NCBI GenBank assembly: GCA_018714665.1
Contig: DVNA01000107.1
Coordinates: 1-13,834, forward strand
Source: Candidatus Gallibacteroides avistercoris
GTDB lineage: Bacteria > Bacteroidota > Bacteroidia > Bacteroidales > CHK158-818
Reading direction: 5' to 3'
Length of the DNA: 13,834 nucleotides
Shown: positions 1-7,773 of the stretch, piece after piece
How positions within the stretch are numbered: the first letter of the stretch is position 1
How the letters are laid out: each line of letters begins with the position of its first letter
Program-made: the position numbers and the translations under genes
The notes under the pieces: generated by a model
Seen by the model: only the letters and a program-made list of their open reading frames with translations
Database searches by the model: none
What the model was told of the DNA's origin: nothing

Positions 1-3000
1 CCGCTGCGTTGCAACCCAAGTTGGACGAGTTGAAGCAGTTGGCCTCTGCCGGATTCGATAATCTCTATAAAGGCGATGAAACGGCTATCAGCCAGGCAGA
101 AAAGGCATTGGCGTTGAAACGCGAGATACTGATGGCAAATCCCCTGTTGGATTTTGATAAAATTATCGTAGGTCGTTATAAGATGAGCAATGCCCGGTCG
201 GCTTCGGCACCCTCTCTGGGAACGCAGCCCAATAACTGGTCCAACCAATCCTCCGCCAGTCGGAGCGGTTTTGATGCAGAGATTGCCGAGTTGTCAAACC
301 TGCGGGGAGACATAAAGGTCCGTACCATTTTCAAACCGGACAACGGCTCGTCTGTTCCCGACTTGAACCTTCATTGGGATGCCGATCGCATTCTCTTTAC
401 CATGGCCGACGAAGATCGTCGCTGGCAAGTGTATGAAGTAGGCGTGGACGGTCAGAACCTGCATCGGGTTACCAATTCGCCCGAAAAAGATATTGAATTT
501 TTTGACGCTACCTATTTACCCAATGGTAAGATATTGACCGTAAACAACCTCGGTTACCATGGCGTGCCGTGTGTCAGTGGGGCCGATGAGGTGGGAAATT
601 TCTGTCTGTATGACCCGGAAACCGGCGATATGCGCCGTTTGACATTCGACCAGGATGCCAATTGGGGGCCGACGTTGATGAATAACGGTCGGGTGATGTA
701 CACCCGGTGGGAATATACCGACCTGACGCACTACTTCTCCCGGATTGTCATGCATATGAATCCTGACGGCACCGAACAGAAGGCGTTGTTTGGCAGCGGG
801 ATCTATTTCCCCAACAGTACGTTCGATATAAAACCGCTCCCCGGCCATGCCTCTAAATTTATCGGGGTCATTTCCGGACACCACGGCGTAGCCCGTTCTG
901 GACGTTTGTTCCTGTTCGATCCCTCGATTCATCGAAAATCGATCAGTGCCATGCAGGAGTTGCCGTATAAAGATCGGGAGATTATTCCGTTGGTAAAAGA
1001 TGAATTGGTAAACGGCGTATGGCCCCAGTTCCTGAAACCTTTCCCGTTGGACGACCACTATTTCCTGGTAACGGCTAAACTATCGCCCGACGCTTTGTGG
1101 GGCATCTATTTGGTCGATACGCACGACAACCTGACGTTGGTTGCCGAATACGAAGGCGAAGGGCTTATCCATGCCATTCCGTTGAAGAAACAACAGATGC
1201 CGCCGGTGATACCCGACCGTGTCAACCTAAAAAGCAAAGAAGCAACCGTATTTATACAAGACCTTTATGAAGGAGAAGGTTTGTTGAATGTTCCCCGTGG
1301 GACGGTAAAAGATTTGCGAATTTTTGCGTATGAATATGCTTACCAACATTCTCCCTCCGACCATACGGCTCAGGGTATCCAAAGTGGTTGGGATATTAAA
1401 CGCCTTTTGGGTACGGTTCCGGTAGAAGAGGACGGTTCGGTCATGTTCAAGATTCCGGCCAATACCCCCATCTCCATCCAACCGTTGGATAGCGAAGGAC
1501 GGGCTATCCAGTGGATGCGTAGTTGGACAACCGGTATGCCGGGTGAAACCGTTTCGTGTGTAGGTTGTCACGAAGATCAGAACCAAATACCTATCCCTAA
1601 ACGGGTAATCGCTTCCACCAAGGCTCCCCAGACGATTCAGGCTCCCGAAGGAGGCGTACGTTCATTTACGTTTGATTTGGAAATACAACCCATACTCGAT
1701 AGAGCTTGTATCGCCTGTCACAATGGCAAATCGCCGAAAGCCGATTTCACCGCTGGCCGTACAGACAAGTTTACCGGCTTTGGCGAAAGCTATTTGGCCT
1801 TGCATCCGTATATCCATCGACAAGGCCCCGAGGCCGAAGTAGAGGTCATGAAACCGTACGAGTACCATGCTTCTACCAGTCCGTTGGTAGCCTTGCTGAA
1901 AAATGGCCATTATGGGGTAGAATTAACCGATAAGGAGTGGAAAACCCTTTATAACTGGATAGACTTTAATGCACCTTATCACGGTAAATTCCAGGCTAAT
2001 CCTCGGAATGGAATCGACCAGATAGCCCGTCGTATAGAGTTGAACAACAAATATGCTAATGGTGCCGGCGTAGATTGGCAGGGTGAAATCAAGGCGTATG
2101 CCGATTATCTGGCATCGCAACCCAAACCGGAACCGGTTATGCCCAAGCAAGAGACCAAGAAATACAAAGAGGTAAAAGTAAAAGGTTGGCCTTTCGATGC
2201 AACTATCGCCAAGGCGATGTTGAAAGAAGAGGGAGAGACCACCAAAACCATCGAGTTGGCCCCGGGTATAAAAATGACATTTGTCCGTATTCCGGCAGGA
2301 CAATTCGTAATGGGTAGCAACCGGCCCAATACCAACTACGCACCGGCCCATAAGGCAAAGATAGACAAGGCATTCTGGATGGCCGAAATGGAGGTCAGCA
2401 ACGAACAGTTCCGGACCATCTTCCCCAACCATTCCAGTCAGTTGAACCACCAGCAGTGGAAAGACCATGTAAATGGTGGTTACGAGGCCAACCGGGATGA
2501 GCAACCGGCTATCCGTGTCAGTTGGAATGAAGCGATGGAGTATTGTAAAAAATTGAGCGAAAAAACAGGCTTACATATAACCCTGCCTACCGAGACACAA
2601 TGGGAGTGGGCCTGTCGTGCCGGAAGTGCCGAAGATTTCTGGTATGGAACGCTCAACGACGATTTCAGTAAATACGAAAACATGGGTGATATTCAACTGG
2701 AAAAATTAGCCGTTTCCGGCGTCGATCCTCAGCCCATGTCGATGAATAACCCGTGGCGGAAATATTATACCTGGCATCCCAAAGAAAAGAGTGTGGACGA
2801 TGGCAAGGTGATGCAGGAGGGAGGAAAACAGTACGCTCCCAATGCCTGGGGATTGTATGATATGCACGGGAACGTCGAAGAGTGGACCCGGTCGGATTAT
2901 CTCCCGTATGGCCAAAAGAAAAAAGATGCAGTAGAATCGACTGAAAAGGTGGTTCGGGGAGGTTCGTGGATAGATCATCCCAAAACATCTACTTCGCTTT

Positions 3001-3068
3001 TCCGCCGGGCTTATCTACCCCATCAGAAAGTTTATAACGTAGGATTCAGGGTAATTATAGAAGACTAA
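1..3068 (+). CDS. Haem c-binding HZS-alpha-like / SUMF1 (FGE-sulfatase) domain protein, 5'-truncated
   Basis: The reading frame is open from base 3 to the stop at 3066-3068. The first codons read Ala-Ala-Leu with no convincing start, so the true start and an expected signal peptide lie before the window. Residues below count from the TTG codon at base 9 (1019 residues visible). Residues about 95-400 look like a TolB/WD40-type beta-propeller. Two haem c motifs follow, CVGCH at 517-521 and CIACH at 567-571, the second in a small cytochrome-like segment ending near 'WIDFNAPYHG' (650-659). A Lys/Pro-rich linker (704-728) leads to an FGE-sulfatase/SUMF1 domain (about 750-1019) with 'IPAGQFVMGS', 'NAWGLYDMHGNVEEW' and 'VVRGGSW'. 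Propeller plus haem domain resembles the hydrazine synthase alpha subunit, as seen in related Planctomycetes and Bacteroidetes proteins; hydrazine synthesis itself is not implied. The last 140 residues have no cysteine, so the copper-binding Cys pair of true formylglycine-generating enzymes is absent. Export and CcsBA-dependent haem attachment are inferred. The substrate is unknown. Domain calls are firm, function is not. Confidence 0.85.
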   Translation, partial: AALQPKLDELKQLASAGFDNLYKGDETAISQAEKALALKREILMANPLLDFDKIIVGRYKMSNARSASAPSLGTQPNNWSNQSSASRSGFDAEIAELSNLRGDIKVRTIFKPDNGSSVPDLNLHWDADRILFTMADEDRRWQVYEVGVDGQNLHRVTNSPEKDIEFFDATYLPNGKILTVNNLGYHGVPCVSGADEVGNFCLYDPETGDMRRLTFDQDANWGPTLMNNGRVMYTRWEYTDLTHYFSRIVMHMNPDGTEQKALFGSGIYFPNSTFDIKPLPGHASKFIGVISGHHGVARSGRLFLFDPSIHRKSISAMQELPYKDREIIPLVKDELVNGVWPQFLKPFPLDDHYFLVTAKLSPDALWGIYLVDTHDNLTLVAEYEGEGLIHAIPLKKQQMPPVIPDRVNLKSKEATVFIQDLYEGEGLLNVPRGTVKDLRIFAYEYAYQHSPSDHTAQGIQSGWDIKRLLGTVPVEEDGSVMFKIPANTPISIQPLDSEGRAIQWMRSWTTGMPGETVSCVGCHEDQNQIPIPKRVIASTKAPQTIQAPEGGVRSFTFDLEIQPILDRACIACHNGKSPKADFTAGRTDKFTGFGESYLALHPYIHRQGPEAEVEVMKPYEYHASTSPLVALLKNGHYGVELTDKEWKTLYNWIDFNAPYHGKFQANPRNGIDQIARRIELNNKYANGAGVDWQGEIKAYADYLASQPKPEPVMPKQETKKYKEVKVKGWPFDATIAKAMLKEEGETTKTIELAPGIKMTFVRIPAGQFVMGSNRPNTNYAPAHKAKIDKAFWMAEMEVSNEQFRTIFPNHSSQLNHQQWKDHVNGGYEANRDEQPAIRVSWNEAMEYCKKLSEKTGLHITLPTETQWEWACRAGSAEDFWYGTLNDDFSKYENMGDIQLEKLAVSGVDPQPMSMNNPWRKYYTWHPKEKSVDDGKVMQEGGKQYAPNAWGLYDMHGNVEEWTRSDYLPYGQKKKDAVESTEKVVRGGSWIDHPKTSTSLFRRAYLPHQKVYNVGFRVIIED

Positions 3069-3120
3069 GTAAATGCGGGTAAAATAAAATGTTGAAAAAC
3101 CGATAAGGAAATAATTTTTT

Positions 3121-3170
3121 GTTGTGCATATTTCCGGATGTTGGTAAAAACGTACGGTTATATGCACAAC
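3121..3170. promoter_or_regulatory. Perfect 11-bp inverted repeat, possible operator
   Basis: GTTGTGCATAT at 3121-3131 is matched by its exact reverse complement ATATGCACAAC at 3160-3170, with 28 bp between the arms. It sits in the 124-bp gap before the three-gene glycosidase-like cluster and ends 22 bp before the ATG at 3193. No T-run follows the second arm, which argues against an intrinsic terminator for the upstream gene. A two-site binding region for a dimeric regulator is the simplest reading, but no regulator gene is in the window. I saw no clear TAnnTTTG box in this gap, so the promoter itself is not placed. Confidence 0.5.
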
Positions 3171-3192
3171 TTGTATAAGAACTTTTAATAAG

Positions 3193-5430
3193 ATGTTTCA
3201 AAAGTTAATTGTATATGTTTTTTGCCTGTTTTATACGGGCGTAAATGTTATGGCACAAACATCGTGGTTGCCGAATGTTCGGAATACGGAAAAGTCGATT
3301 CGTTTGCTGGCGTGCAAGTATGCAGGGGCGGAATTGAAGGCGTGTAAAGAGATAGACGGTTCGTCGGGATGGGATGTGCGGATAGAACAATCACCCTTGG
3401 GTGAAAGTACGGTGTATCAGTTTATTTTTACGGCCCGAGAAGATATGCAAGATGCTGGGGTCGCCGTAGCCTTTGACCGTTATGGATGGACAAGTGACAA
3501 TTATGTAATGATACCGGCTTCGGTATATAATGGTAATCGGCAACGCATTGTTTATCGGGAGTATGCGACCGGGTTGGACAAGAGCGATTACAATCGAAGG
3601 GATTTGGCATTGACCTCCAATCCCATTCCTCAACTTTCTCCGGATTTTGGTTCCAAGTCGCGGTTGGAGGTAAACGTAAGTAACACAGCAACGCCTGCCA
3701 TCGTTTGGTTGGAACGAGCCAAGGGGACGGGTACCATTTTGCTTACCGATCAGGGAATTGAACGCGATAACCGGGTGATAGACCATGCGTTGATTGTAGA
3801 AGAAACCCTCGATCGCAGCGTTGCCTCTTTCGTTATCAGTGCTCCGGGCGTGCGTAGCAGAAAGCCCGAATTTATCGGATTCAGCAAAAGTCCTGATCGA
3901 GGTATCTCGGTGAAAAAGGGCGACGAAATAGTCATCCGCATTACGGAAGTAAAATTCCCCTGCCAAAATGTGCCTGAATTGTTGGCCCGTTTTGTGCAGG
4001 AGCGCAAGAGCCATGTCAAGAGCGATCCTCCACGGAATTTAATGCCGTTGAGCGAAGTCTTGACACGGATGGAAAAGAACATCGACGAACGTTATTACCA
4101 GGGCGAACAAGGCGAATACTACTGTCCGGAAAATGCCAACTGGATGTCGTATGGCTGGATTGGCGGGCTAATCAATACCTATCCGATGTTGGCCATAGGA
4201 GATGCCGAACATTTGCAACGGGTAAAAAATACGTTCGATTTTGCCCTGCCCAGGGCCAAAGGTAAAAGCGGTTATTATTACGACATACTGGCAGCAAACG
4301 GCGAACCGATGAACCGGGATGCCGCGGTCCATTATCCGGGTGTGGGTTTGACGCGCCGGAACGGCGATGTTCTCTATTGGATGGTCAAGCAATTTATGTT
4401 GTTAAAAGCACAGGGTAGGGCCGATGCCATTGATGCCGCCTGGGAATCGGATGTCCGTAAATTGGCCGATGCGTTTGTCGATACCTGGAAGAGGGAGAGC
4501 ACATGGGGTAATTACATCCATGTAGAGACGGGCGATGTAGCCGTATATAATACCACCAGCGGAGCCATGGCCGTAGCCGGTTTGGCATTGGCATCGGTAT
4601 ATTACGACGATACGCGTTATTTGGATATTGCCCGGCAGGCCGCGGCCGATTACTATGCAAATTTTGCCTTGGTTGGATTTACCTCCGGCGCGTGCGGTGA
4701 TATTTTGCAAAATGCCGATTCAGAAACCGCCATAGCCTTGACCACCTCATTGGTAACCCTGTATGAATTAACGGGCGAAGAAACCTATTTAAGACAAGCT
4801 CAGGATTTAGCCCATTTATGCGCTACCTGGACCGTCTCATTCTCTTACCGCTTGCCTTCTGAAACGCCCCTTGCCAAGTTGGGAGCCAATCTGACGGGAG
4901 CTGTTTGGGCCAGCACCCAGAACAAACACGGCGCACCGGGCTTTTGTACACAATCGGGCGATGCATTGTTTAAGCTATACCGTGCCACCCGGAACGAATT
5001 GTATGCCGAATTGCTTCGCGACATCATCCATGCCCACGCAGAAGGCGTACAGCCCAACGGAAAGATCACCGAGAGGCTGACCTATTGCGATGCCGACAGC
5101 CGGGGCTCGCGCGGCGATGGCGGAAAAACCGGATGGACCGAGACCAACGGCGCTTTGATGGCCTTGGAAATACCGGGTATATACGTGCGTACGGATATCG
5201 ACTCGCTCTATGTTTTTGATCATGTCGAGGCCGAGATCGTGAAACGGAATAAAAAACAGCTGGTTTTGCGCTTGACAAACCCGACTGCTTACGATGCCGT
5301 GGTAACCGTATTGGCCGAGGATGCGGAACAGGCGGCCCGTCCGTTGGGGGATAATGCCTTTTTGAGATGGACGGATAAGGTAATGGTAGAATCCGGAAGA
5401 ACAGTAAATTATAAGTTGAAAATAAATTAA
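3193..5430 (+). CDS. Secreted six-hairpin ((alpha/alpha)6) glycosidase-like protein, unassigned
   Basis: This 745-residue protein begins with a Sec signal peptide; cleavage is likely after 'NVMA' near residue 21, so the mature protein starts at Gln22 and is probably periplasmic. Residues about 30-260 are rich in predicted beta-strands and form an N-terminal beta-sandwich-like region. Residues about 285-665 are a series of helices with aromatic and Gly-rich turns ('WMSYGWIGGLINTYP', 'NTTSGAMAVAGLALASVYY', 'TAIALTTSLVTLYELTGEE'), the pattern of six-hairpin toroid glycosidases and lyases. Residues about 670-745 form a short C-terminal beta-domain. I cannot assign a CAZy family or name the catalytic acid with confidence. 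The ATG at 3193 is preceded by A/T-rich sequence, the usual setting in Bacteroidota. The next gene starts 9 bp after this stop, so the two are almost certainly co-transcribed. A role in glycan breakdown is inferred from fold and neighbours. Confidence 0.75.
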   Translation: MFQKLIVYVFCLFYTGVNVMAQTSWLPNVRNTEKSIRLLACKYAGAELKACKEIDGSSGWDVRIEQSPLGESTVYQFIFTAREDMQDAGVAVAFDRYGWTSDNYVMIPASVYNGNRQRIVYREYATGLDKSDYNRRDLALTSNPIPQLSPDFGSKSRLEVNVSNTATPAIVWLERAKGTGTILLTDQGIERDNRVIDHALIVEETLDRSVASFVISAPGVRSRKPEFIGFSKSPDRGISVKKGDEIVIRITEVKFPCQNVPELLARFVQERKSHVKSDPPRNLMPLSEVLTRMEKNIDERYYQGEQGEYYCPENANWMSYGWIGGLINTYPMLAIGDAEHLQRVKNTFDFALPRAKGKSGYYYDILAANGEPMNRDAAVHYPGVGLTRRNGDVLYWMVKQFMLLKAQGRADAIDAAWESDVRKLADAFVDTWKRESTWGNYIHVETGDVAVYNTTSGAMAVAGLALASVYYDDTRYLDIARQAAADYYANFALVGFTSGACGDILQNADSETAIALTTSLVTLYELTGEETYLRQAQDLAHLCATWTVSFSYRLPSETPLAKLGANLTGAVWASTQNKHGAPGFCTQSGDALFKLYRATRNELYAELLRDIIHAHAEGVQPNGKITERLTYCDADSRGSRGDGGKTGWTETNGALMALEIPGIYVRTDIDSLYVFDHVEAEIVKRNKKQLVLRLTNPTAYDAVVTVLAEDAEQAARPLGDNAFLRWTDKVMVESGRTVNYKLKIN

Positions 5431-5439
5431 GATAGAGCC

Positions 5440-7713
5440 ATGTGTAAGAGAATCACTCTTTTTGTATGTCTGTCATTGCTACTGTTTAGCTGCGATTTCA
5501 AAAAAACATGGGATTTCCAAACCGATTATTTTCAGATCGGTATCGACAACAGGGGATACATAACAAGTATGAAAAACACGACGGTTTCTCCGCAGAGAGA
5601 GTTCAGTCCGTCGGACAAGCCGTCGCCGTTGCTCTCGTTGTACGATAGTGAAAAGAAGGTGTATTATACGCCGCAAAGGGCCTCTTTCGATCCCGGTACG
5701 AAACGTTTCGATCTCGAATATCCGAACGGGTCGGTCGCTACCGTTTCGTTGCAGGAGCAGGGCAAATATTTCAAATTGACCTTGGAAGCTCTCTCTCCCC
5801 GAAATGGCGTAGATGCCATCCAGTGGGGATCGTATTATACCAATATCACCAACCTGTTGGGTGAGATTATCGGGGTTGCACGCGATACGAGCGAAGCGGT
5901 GAATTACAGCATCGGCCTGTTGGCACTCGATGACAATACGTTGGGCGGAACGGCCGACATAGAGGGCGATGCAGCCCCTTTCCAATACATTATCCATACG
6001 CCCGATGCCAACCGTTACCCTCTGCCAGACTCCTTGTACGAAGGGCAAATCTTTACCTTGGGAGGGGATGGTAAGAGCGATGTGGCCTTTTATGCCAACA
6101 AGGCCCCCTATTATAGAATTATGTACGGAAATGCGGCGATGGTCGATAAGCAGGGGCGGGTATATATCCAGTATCAGTCCAGAGACCGTACCAAACCCCG
6201 TCAGGTTTACTACTCCTTGATACCCAATATGCCGGCCAACATTCCCAACCATATCGAGGTAGAGCCGATTCCCGGAGTCGATTTTATAGGGTCGTCCGTT
6301 GCCTTGTGGGGAAGTCCCGACAGTACAGCCCTGTTGGATGTCATTCAAAACATCGTATTGTCCGAAGGGTTACCCTATCCGACGGTAAACGGTAAGTGGA
6401 TTAAAGACCCGGCGGCATACTCTCCCGATGTGATGACCAGTGGAAACCTGTATGACAGCATCATCCCCTATACCGCCCGGTTGGGATTCCCGGCCATACA
6501 CGCCTACGACCAGGGTTTCTTACGTCCGGACAGGGGGAATGAAGGCTATCTGGACGGAAAGAATCACGAACGGAAAACGTTCCGTATGGGGCAGGGAGCG
6601 GTATCGCATCGCCAATTTGCCGATATGGCCGCCGAGCATGGAATCATGTTGGGGCGTGTTTGTATCACCAACTCGTTGGCTCCCGGTACCCAAGATGCCT
6701 CTCCCTATCCCAGCGACAGTTTGTGTTATCAGCAAAAACGGATATTGATGAAAGACATCTCTCCCGAAGATACGCTTATTGTAGTAGATGATCCCACCTA
6801 CCTGGAAGAGATTGCCAGCTGGGAAGGCCATTGCGAAAATCTGAACATGGTAAAAATAGGAGATGAACTGATTCATTATTTGGGCGTTTCGCAAACAGAG
6901 CCCTACACCCTTCAAAACGTTACCCGGGGATATTGGGGGACAAAAGCCTCAGCCCATCAGGCCAACGATACCATTTACAAGCTGCAAGTAACTATTAACT
7001 ACGGTTACGATGGCATTATTCCGAACCTGGCGCTGCAAGACAAGATAGCCGAATATTATGCCGAGGTGGCACACAAATGCGGTGTTACGTTGTATGACTT
7101 TGACGGACAGGAGTTCCTTTTCAATAACGGGCACGGATACTATTCGGCCAAACGCTTCTTCCGTAAGATGTTCGAGCGGGCCAAAGAGTTGGGAGTTCCC
7201 TATATCCGTTTTTCGGGTGCCACCTTGTCAGAGGGCTCCTGGCACTACCAGAGCGTTTGGAATGTAGGAGGTGGCCGTAACCTGTATGATGTCGATACCC
7301 GCGAATGGGGCAGTACCACCAGTCAGGGAAAGGATTTGCGTGATGTGACTTTCTCCAACTACTATCCGGTCTCTTTCGGAGGGAATTTCGGCATAAAAGA
7401 GAACTCTACCGTTGAACAGTACGAACATATCGAGGCGATAGCTGTCGGATTCGGAGCTACCTATTTCTTTTCGATCAACCAAAAGGATGTAGAAAGTTGT
7501 CCGCAAAAAGATCAGATTTTCCAAACCATCCGGACGTGGGAAGATGCCCGTCATGCCGACGCGTTCCCTACTCATATCAAGAAACTGTTGAGAGACCCTT
7601 CGTACGATTGGCGGCTCGAAGCTCATCCGGGAGGGGATAGCTGGACATTGTATCGGCTTGAAAACGGCCAAAAGGTAGCCTCGTATCCCTTACAGCGAAA
7701 CGGAGGTAAATAA
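5440..7713 (+). CDS. Lipoprotein with probable glycosidase TIM barrel and an inserted small beta-domain
   Basis: This 757-residue protein has a lipoprotein signal with the lipobox 'LFSC', Cys18 being the acylated residue, so it is membrane anchored; inner or outer leaflet cannot be told, as only one acidic residue follows the Cys. Residues about 25-285 look like an N-terminal beta-sandwich. Residues about 290-690 look like a TIM barrel: 'GFPAIHAYDQGF' (349-360), 'HGIMLGRVCITNS' (400-412), 'GVTLYDFDGQEF' (548-559) and 'VPYIRFSGATLSEGSWHY' (586-603). Asp553 or Asp555 and Glu598 are candidate catalytic residues. Between barrel strands, residues about 435-517 form an insertion with the pattern 'KIGDELIHYLGV' then 'VTRGYWGTKASAH', similar to a small beta-domain known from phage tail-type proteins. 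A clan GH-D-like hydrolase is the best guess; no family is assigned. The start codon is 9 bp after the previous stop and has no Shine-Dalgarno motif. Confidence 0.72.
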   Translation: MCKRITLFVCLSLLLFSCDFKKTWDFQTDYFQIGIDNRGYITSMKNTTVSPQREFSPSDKPSPLLSLYDSEKKVYYTPQRASFDPGTKRFDLEYPNGSVATVSLQEQGKYFKLTLEALSPRNGVDAIQWGSYYTNITNLLGEIIGVARDTSEAVNYSIGLLALDDNTLGGTADIEGDAAPFQYIIHTPDANRYPLPDSLYEGQIFTLGGDGKSDVAFYANKAPYYRIMYGNAAMVDKQGRVYIQYQSRDRTKPRQVYYSLIPNMPANIPNHIEVEPIPGVDFIGSSVALWGSPDSTALLDVIQNIVLSEGLPYPTVNGKWIKDPAAYSPDVMTSGNLYDSIIPYTARLGFPAIHAYDQGFLRPDRGNEGYLDGKNHERKTFRMGQGAVSHRQFADMAAEHGIMLGRVCITNSLAPGTQDASPYPSDSLCYQQKRILMKDISPEDTLIVVDDPTYLEEIASWEGHCENLNMVKIGDELIHYLGVSQTEPYTLQNVTRGYWGTKASAHQANDTIYKLQVTINYGYDGIIPNLALQDKIAEYYAEVAHKCGVTLYDFDGQEFLFNNGHGYYSAKRFFRKMFERAKELGVPYIRFSGATLSEGSWHYQSVWNVGGGRNLYDVDTREWGSTTSQGKDLRDVTFSNYYPVSFGGNFGIKENSTVEQYEHIEAIAVGFGATYFFSINQKDVESCPQKDQIFQTIRTWEDARHADAFPTHIKKLLRDPSYDWRLEAHPGGDSWTLYRLENGQKVASYPLQRNGGK

Positions 7714-7773
7714 AGGCCCGAGGCGTTGAATCATGTGTAAAAGTGGAATAAAATTTATCATTCAGTAAATAAA

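Noticed and set aside
1923..2504. A 193-codon open frame on the minus strand with a hydrophobic-looking product
   Set aside because: It overlaps the linker and SUMF1 domain of the sense gene and is best explained as a shadow frame.
1..3068. Hydrazine synthase and thus anammox metabolism
   Set aside because: Only the domain layout resembles the alpha subunit. There are no beta or gamma subunit genes, the SUMF1 fusion is foreign to that enzyme, and the context is glycan related.
3069..3125. T-rich run as a terminator of the haem protein gene
   Set aside because: There is a run of Ts at 3115-3120 but no GC-rich stem before it.
5479..6348. A 289-codon open frame on the minus strand
   Set aside because: It is antisense to the lipoprotein gene, which has a clear lipobox and barrel motifs. 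The antisense product shows no domain.
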